Shown here: piece after piece, positions 6,096 to 10,002 of the stretch
Numbering within the stretch: the first letter of the stretch is position 1
Layout: every line of letters begins with the position of its first letter
DNA from: Mageeibacillus sp. UBA5770
Lineage (GTDB): Bacteria; Bacillota_A; Clostridia; Saccharofermentanales; Saccharofermentanaceae
DNA length: 10,002 nt
Reading direction: 5' to 3'
NCBI GenBank assembly: GCA_002418705.1
Contig: DIEQ01000141.1
Coordinates: forward strand, 1 to 10,002
Notes under the pieces: model-generated
Told to the model about the DNA's origin: nothing
Databases searched by the model: none
The model's input: only the letters and a program-made list of their open reading frames with translations
Position numbers and translations under genes: made by a program

Positions 6096-7232
6096 TTAAG
6101 CCAGATAGGGTTCGTGCCACAAATTCAGTTTTGTACCGATCCCGTTGGCGAGTGCATTCCGATATACGATTGTTCCCCATGCCACATCTTCAATCGGCAT
6201 TCCGCCGACAGAATAGATAATAATTTCGTCGTCCTTGCGGTGTACCGGAATGTTTCCGATCAGCACTTCGCCCAAATCATCGATCTGTTCTTTCTTCATC
6301 CTGCCTTCTGTAATCAGGTCCATACAGTGGACAGCGGGAATCGGTATCGAATGATATGCCGGGAAGTCCATTTCTTCTGACCAGGCTTCATACAGCTGAA
6401 TATTGTCCGTAACTGTCCTGGCGCGGTTGATTATAAAGTCATCATCAAATCTTGCCGATGCCGGACAGCAGATCAGTGCGCCGGGCTTAATCCATTTTTC
6501 ATCAATATAGGGATATTTATTCGGGTCACCGGTCGGACTTGATGTTGCAATGCTGATAATATCCGCATCCTTTACTGCTTCTTCTTCACTGTCCACAACT
6601 CGTATATCTGTAATCTCCGGGTATTTTTCGTGCAGATATGCGATGAATTTGTTGACCGATTTTAAGCTTCTTCCCTTAACCTTGACCGTTTTGATGCCGG
6701 ACCGTACCGCTATTGCAGCATCAAATGCTGTCTTATTCATGACACCGGGACCAATGATGCCAACAACTTCAGCATCTTCCCTCGCAAAATACTTCATTCC
6801 GACACCCGGTACTGCCCCGGTCCTGTAAGCGCTCAGAATGTTCGCAGACATATATGCCAGCGGCGCGCCTGTGTCTTTGTCATTGAGTGTAAGCATGAGA
6901 ATTGATCTGGGAAGTCCCTTTTTCTTGTTTTCCGTATTCGAGCCGTACCATTTCATTCCCGCCATGTCGAATTTTCCGCCAAGATATGCCGGCATCGCCA
7001 TAAATCTTCGGTCCGGACCGTCTGTCGGCATATTGGGGAACGGCGATTCGGCCGGGAAGGTCATCATGACTCCGTGGGAATTTCCGTTCGCACCGCCCAT
7101 GCGGTAGTCACCGATTTTCATCAGCCTGAACATCTCCTCCATGGCGTCGACGCAGCCTGCCATATCTGTAACACCGGCCTTCATCATGTCTTCTTCGTTC
7201 AGATAAATAAAGTCAACTTTTGGATACTCCAT
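6096..7232 (-). CDS. Ornithine cyclodeaminase/mu-crystallin-family protein (possible amine-oxidase partner)
   Basis: 378 residues, at the long end for the ornithine cyclodeaminase/mu-crystallin family. Visible: an N-terminal dimerisation/substrate half; the MSANILSAYRTGAVPGVG segment (128-145), equivalent to the family's RTaa motif; the NAD(P) Rossmann motif VVGIIGPGVMNKTAF (156-170); and a C-terminal SVGGMPIEDVAWG (341-353). Where true cyclodeaminases have a catalytic Asp in a GDxPGK-like loop, this protein reads PASARFDDD (257-265), so ornithine cyclisation should not be assumed. As I recall, close relatives of this long subgroup are sometimes labelled 'tyramine oxidase subunit B' in databases; I could not check this. 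Start at 7232: GGAGGG (7239-7244) lies 6 bases upstream; the frame is open to 7340 but runs through the leader hairpin. First gene of the operon. It could reduce or deaminate an imine product, or be a structural partner. Confidence 0.85.
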   Translation of the reverse strand: MEYPKVDFIYLNEEDMMKAGVTDMAGCVDAMEEMFRLMKIGDYRMGGANGNSHGVMMTFPAESPFPNMPTDGPDRRFMAMPAYLGGKFDMAGMKWYGSNTENKKKGLPRSILMLTLNDKDTGAPLAYMSANILSAYRTGAVPGVGMKYFAREDAEVVGIIGPGVMNKTAFDAAIAVRSGIKTVKVKGRSLKSVNKFIAYLHEKYPEITDIRVVDSEEEAVKDADIISIATSSPTGDPNKYPYIDEKWIKPGALICCPASARFDDDFIINRARTVTDNIQLYEAWSEEMDFPAYHSIPIPAVHCMDLITEGRMKKEQIDDLGEVLIGNIPVHRKDDEIIIYSVGGMPIEDVAWGTIVYRNALANGIGTKLNLWHEPYLA

Positions 7233-7247
7233 ACTTTTCCCTCCATG

Positions 7248-7281
7248 AAAAAAGACCTGTGAAACGAATCTCACAAGACTT
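7248..7281 (-). terminator. Terminator-like leader hairpin before the operon's first gene
   Basis: On the minus strand, 7281-7271 (AAGTCTTGTGA) pairs with 7262-7252 (TCACAGGTCTT): 10 of 11 positions pair, one of them G-U, with one T-T mismatch and an 8-base loop. Six T's (7253-7248) follow, ending only 3 bases before the GGAGGG ribosome binding site. It resembles a weak intrinsic terminator in the 5' leader, so it may limit or condition transcription into the operon. Alternatively it is an RNA-stabilising stem. Confidence 0.5.
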
Positions 7282-7324
7282 CTTTGTCTCATTTGTTTTT
7301 TTGTAACAGCTTGAACTTTTATCC

Positions 7325-7352
7325 ATTGTATAAAGTCCATCCGTTTTGTTAT
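7325..7352 (-). promoter_or_regulatory. Candidate promoter for the oxidoreductase operon
   Basis: On the minus strand TACAAT (7330-7325; part of TATACAAT) is a good -10. The best -35 at 16-base spacing is ATAACA (7352-7347), matching 4 of 6. A weak -35 fits an activator-dependent promoter. The -35 lies inside the inverted repeat 7340-7365. The leader would be roughly 85 bases and contain the hairpin at 7248-7281. Confidence 0.4.
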
Positions 7353-7365
7353 TGTAAAAAACGGA
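7340..7365. promoter_or_regulatory. Inverted repeat, candidate operator in the divergent control region
   Basis: TCCGTTTT (7340-7347) and AAAACGGA (7358-7365) are perfect 8-base complements with a 10-base AT-rich spacer. The repeat sits between the divergent AraC-type gene and the operon, overlapping the operon's candidate -35. AraC-type proteins often use direct repeats, so a different dimeric regulator is also possible. No second copy was seen in the window. Confidence 0.45.
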
Positions 7366-7381
7366 ACCAGTGAAAAATATG

Positions 7382-7410
7382 TAGACGCAGCAGTTCGGGA
7401 ATGATACTAT
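7382..7410 (+). promoter_or_regulatory. Candidate promoter for the AraC-type regulator
   Basis: An extended -10, TGATACTAT (7402-7410), lies 17 bases after TAGACG (7382-7387), a 4-of-6 match to TTGACA. Transcription would start near 7417, the first base of the hairpin at 7417-7447. Confidence 0.4.
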
Positions 7411-7416
7411 GCAGAT

Positions 7417-7457
7417 AAGACATGAGGGCGTGCAGGCCTCATGTCTTTTTTTATTTT
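7417..7457 (+). terminator. Strong terminator-like hairpin in the regulator's leader
   Basis: AAGACATGAGG (7417-7427) pairs perfectly with CCTCATGTCTT (7437-7447), 11 bases with a 9-base loop, followed directly by a run of seven T's (7446-7452) and, after one A, four more. This is an intrinsic terminator for plus-strand transcripts, yet it lies only 6 bases before the AGGAG region of the regulator gene. No gene upstream on the plus strand needs it, so it either attenuates the regulator's own transcript or blocks stray antisense transcription from the operon. Confidence 0.75.
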
Positions 7458-7476
7458 CCGGAGAGGAGCTGATCAA

Positions 7477-8325
7477 ATGACAAATACTGTGCAGGGATCC
7501 CCTCTATGCAAATTGAATCCGAAACAGCCTGAATTCGTACTCGCAACTTCAAGCTATGAAAAAAGAGTGCATATGGATCACAATCTCGCTCATTTTTATC
7601 AGTTCAATGCAGAATCCGGAAAAATGGCGGTTATCCCCGATGCGTGCATCGACATCCTGTTTTGGAAAAAGGACGGAAAAATCAAGACGATAATCGCCGG
7701 CAGCCGCCTTGAAAAAGGAGACGTGCAGACAGATCTTAACTGTGAGTACTTCGGTGTTCGATTTATGCCCGGAACAAATCCGGTGGGCAATGTCGCAACT
7801 TTGTGCGATCTTATGAATCATGAGGAAGATTTCGAGAATATGATTGTATCTCATTTAGATAGAGAACTTCTTTTAGAAGATATGTATAATGCAGTAACTT
7901 TTGACGACAGAATCAGGGCATTTATGAAATTCTATAAAAGGAGCCATGCTTTGTTGTCTGACGATAATAACATCCTCAAAAATTATCTGAAAGACCGGCT
8001 CTGCCATGCAGATGGAAATCTGAAGCTAACTGATCTGAGCGATTCGACCGGATACTCAGAGCGATACCTGAATAAGAAAATACATGAAGACTTTGGCCTG
8101 AATCCCAAAAGCCTGATTCGTATTATCCGGTTTCAGAAAGCGATCAGCACGCTTGTCGCTGCCATCCCGGATATAAATTGCGCAGATGCCGCTATCGAAT
8201 CCGGTTATTATGACCAGTCACATCTCAATAAGGATTTCAAGATTTTCACCGGGCTGACTCCCGCAAACTATGTCGATCATCTGCTCTGCCATTCTTATGA
8301 TAAAAAACTGCATATTATCAGTTAA
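7477..8325 (+). CDS. AraC-family transcriptional regulator
   Basis: 282 residues. The C-terminal third (about 165-268) is an AraC/XylS DNA-binding domain with two helix-turn-helices: NLKLTDLSDSTGYSERYLNKKI (181-202) and the signature region AAIESGYYDQSHLNKDFKIF (238-257), then TGLTPANY (258-265). The N-terminal part (about 35-110), with HFYQFNAESGKMAVIPDACIDILF (39-62), resembles the DUF6597-type sensor domain found in many AraC proteins, where the 'PD.C.Dl.F' stretch is typical; its ligand is not known to me. Start at 7477, with AGGAG (7464-7468) 8 bases upstream; the in-frame ATG at 7441 lies in the leader hairpin. Divergent from the operon across 244 bases, so it probably controls that operon. 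Its stop overlaps the convergent gene's stop by 4 bases. Confidence 0.92.
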   Translation: MTNTVQGSPLCKLNPKQPEFVLATSSYEKRVHMDHNLAHFYQFNAESGKMAVIPDACIDILFWKKDGKIKTIIAGSRLEKGDVQTDLNCEYFGVRFMPGTNPVGNVATLCDLMNHEEDFENMIVSHLDRELLLEDMYNAVTFDDRIRAFMKFYKRSHALLSDDNNILKNYLKDRLCHADGNLKLTDLSDSTGYSERYLNKKIHEDFGLNPKSLIRIIRFQKAISTLVAAIPDINCADAAIESGYYDQSHLNKDFKIFTGLTPANYVDHLLCHSYDKKLHIIS

Positions 8326-10002
8326 TCCATAAATTCGAACGGATCGACAGAGTCATCCGAATCCCAGATTATTTCGGCCGGTACAAAGTCGCGGATATAC
8401 GAATAATCTTTCCGGTCATATACATATTCAGTCACATACGGGAGCGGCACAGGCGATAAGCCCTGTTCTGCTGCTGCTGCTTTTATATCCGGAAGCATAT
8501 AACTTGTGTATAACCTCATTTCAACGGGGAATTCAGATTTACCGTAATATTTTTCGTCGAAATATTTACCATATCCGTCATACTGGTTCCTCGTATGATC
8601 GAGATAAACCCGTATCACGGTGAGGTCACCGGGCTTAAGCGCCGGTATGTACAGGCAATTTCCGCGATAGACGTCAAAACCGTTTCCGAAATTCAAATAC
8701 AAGGTACCGGGAACGCTGTACTCCGTATCCGAGTAGTTTACAACCATGACATCAATGAATGCGGGTTCATACAGCATATCCGTACTTATCCGCAAAAAAT
8801 CCACTTTGAAAGGGTTTTGCTTGCGAGCCAGCATCGCGTTTCTTATTTCTTCAGCAACCGTTTCCCTTACCTGTTGCCGTACCTCATCGGACAGCTCTTC
8901 AGCAGCAGCGCTGTCTGCCGGAATACCGGCCTCTTTGAGCACTTCAGCAACAGCGTACTCCATACAATAATCCATGCCCCCTGCAGCAAGTTCATCGATG
9001 TTGGGCAGGCTCGGCGGAATGCCGATATACACCAGCCCGTAATCAAGCGCATAAGAAACGGCCTTTCTCATATATCCCCTGGCATCTTCGCCAATAGGGA
9101 GATAGTTCACAACTACGTCAATAACAACTGCCTTGGCGTCTGCATAGGCCTCCTGAACGGATGAGTAAATCGCATTCAATAGTGAGAAGAATTCATCCCA
9201 GAAACCGGGCTCGGATTTGAGATAATGGAATGAAGATCCGGGAGGAAGCATTTTATCGAGCTGTGCCTGATACTGTTCTCGAGTCCAGCCATACGTCTCA
9301 CAGTGAAAGGCATAGGGGAGCAGGAATTCCCCGGTTTTCGTATTTTTGATGGAGAAGTTCATCTCCTCAGCTTCGATGTGGCGCGTGACTTCAAAATATT
9401 CATCGTAATTCGGGTGCTGCCACTGAATAGGCACATATCGCAGAAATTGTGTAAAGGGTATGTTGGAATCAACTGTCACCTGTTTGACTTCATTTTTAGC
9501 GGCCGATGTTACCCGGAAAGCAATCGTCAGCGTTTCTGAAGGCATCGGACGCAGAACGGATGGATTTTCGTCGTCGGGGACGTAGAAAACCGCACGAACG
9601 TAGTAGTAGATACCGCCCATCGTGTCGAGTTCTTCCTTAGCGGGGACAAATTTTTTATATTCGATGCCATGGAACCAGGGCGTCATATAGTAGTAACCCG
9701 AAACAGAATCAAGTATATCAGGTGCACTGTCCATATCGCTGTATACCAGGCCCTGAGGCTTAATCAGAGACTCAGTATCATTCTTGGTAAACGGGACAGT
9801 AGATACCTGCAGCTCAACCTGTACGGCTTTCTGAATGATTGCCGATGCTGTCGGAGATTCGTCTTTTCCCTCGAAAAGGACCATATCGGGTGAAGAGGCA
9901 AGGTCCCGGTTGAGAACATCCGGCGCTACCCTCCTCCATTCCCACTTGTTGTAATAAGGCATATTTATCAACAACCCTATTTCAGAGGATTCATCGGCTG
10001 CT
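8322..10002 (-). CDS. Large protein of unknown function, C-terminal part (5' end outside window)
   Basis: The frame is open to the right edge, so at least 559 residues are present and the N-terminus (and any signal peptide) is missing. A TTG at 9974 has no ribosome binding site before it and is not a credible start. I do not recognise an enzymatic domain. Numbered from the edge: residues 10-235 are aromatic-rich and look beta-rich (many Tyr/Trp, YYYMTPW at 103-109, GIYYYVRAVFYVP at 130-142); about 262-320 are helical; YGLVYIGIPPSLPNIDEL (321-338) leads into an Ala/Glu-rich helical stretch (340-395); about 397-500 look beta-rich again (FIDVMVVNYSDTEYSVPG, 414-431). No membrane segment and only a few cysteines are visible. 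The composition suggests a secreted or surface protein, which is inference. It shares no obvious link with the amine operon. Confidence 0.85.
   Translation of the reverse strand, partial: AADESSEIGLLINMPYYNKWEWRRVAPDVLNRDLASSPDMVLFEGKDESPTASAIIQKAVQVELQVSTVPFTKNDTESLIKPQGLVYSDMDSAPDILDSVSGYYYMTPWFHGIEYKKFVPAKEELDTMGGIYYYVRAVFYVPDDENPSVLRPMPSETLTIAFRVTSAAKNEVKQVTVDSNIPFTQFLRYVPIQWQHPNYDEYFEVTRHIEAEEMNFSIKNTKTGEFLLPYAFHCETYGWTREQYQAQLDKMLPPGSSFHYLKSEPGFWDEFFSLLNAIYSSVQEAYADAKAVVIDVVVNYLPIGEDARGYMRKAVSYALDYGLVYIGIPPSLPNIDELAAGGMDYCMEYAVAEVLKEAGIPADSAAAEELSDEVRQQVRETVAEEIRNAMLARKQNPFKVDFLRISTDMLYEPAFIDVMVVNYSDTEYSVPGTLYLNFGNGFDVYRGNCLYIPALKPGDLTVIRVYLDHTRNQYDGYGKYFDEKYYGKSEFPVEMRLYTSYMLPDIKAAAAEQGLSPVPLPYVTEYVYDRKDYSYIRDFVPAEIIWDSDDSVDPFEFMD

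Noticed and set aside
7213..7476. 87-codon minus-strand frame in the divergent region, including a short ATG frame starting near 7322
   Set aside because: No ribosome binding site, cysteine/serine-rich low-quality sequence, and it overlaps the promoters, hairpins and the start of the cyclodeaminase-like gene in another frame.
8595..9164. 189-codon plus-strand open frame opposite the large unknown gene
   Set aside because: It lies wholly antisense to a longer, well-behaved coding frame, has no ribosome binding site, and its product resembles no protein family.
9972..9974. TTG as start codon of the large unknown gene
   Set aside because: The frame continues without a stop to the window edge and no ribosome binding site precedes the TTG, so the true start is probably outside the window.
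1..10002. CRISPR arrays, tRNA or rRNA genes, insertion sequences, phage or toxin-antitoxin genes
   Set aside because: No regularly spaced repeats, structural RNA signatures, transposase or integrase motifs were found on either strand.

Overview
This window looks like chromosomal DNA from an anaerobic member of the Bacillota (Clostridia-like). The reasons are strong AGGAGG-type ribosome binding sites before nearly every gene, moderate GC with AT-rich intergenic gaps, intrinsic terminators, an ECF sigma/anti-sigma pair, and amine or amino-acid oxidation enzymes rich in iron-sulfur clusters. I cannot name the species.

Layout. (1) Positions 1-997, minus strand: a compact ECF sigma factor gene with its own near-consensus promoter, translationally coupled by a 4-base overlap to a membrane anti-sigma-like gene that runs off the left edge. 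(2) 1076-2555, minus: an APC-family amino acid/amine permease ending in a strong terminator. (3) 2706-7232, minus: a tightly packed five-gene operon. In transcription order it encodes an ornithine cyclodeaminase/mu-crystallin-family protein, a small [2Fe-2S] protein (gamma-like), a FAD/NAD(P)-type flavoprotein with a C-terminal two-cluster ferredoxin domain (alpha-like), a stand-alone BFD-type [2Fe-2S] protein, and a DAO-family flavoprotein (beta-like). A terminator-like hairpin separates it from the permease. (4) 7233-7476: a divergent control region with an inverted repeat, candidate promoters and two terminator-like hairpins. (5) 7477-8325, plus: an AraC-family regulator. (6) 8322-10002, minus: the C-terminal part of a large protein of unknown function. 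It converges on the regulator gene and overlaps it by 4 bases.

How the genes may work together. The alpha/beta/gamma/BFD set matches the known heteromeric flavin dehydrogenases of the HcnABC, opine oxidase and D-hydroxyproline dehydrogenase type, which oxidise the C-N bond of an amine or N-substituted amino acid. The permease would import the substrate, the flavoprotein complex would oxidise it and pass electrons through several Fe-S clusters, and the cyclodeaminase-like protein would act on a substrate or imine product or serve as a partner subunit. The AraC-type protein is the obvious candidate regulator. The substrate cannot be read from the sequence; tyramine-like amines, opines, hydroxyproline and N-alkyl amino acids are all possible.

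The most notable points are the arrangement of the Fe-S modules (BFD domain as its own gene, two-cluster ferredoxin domain fused to the alpha subunit) and terminator-like hairpins just upstream of the ribosome binding sites of three functionally linked units (regulator, operon head, permease). The second point suggests control by premature termination. No RNA genes, CRISPR arrays, insertion sequences or phage genes were seen, and no gene-free stretch exceeds about 250 bases.
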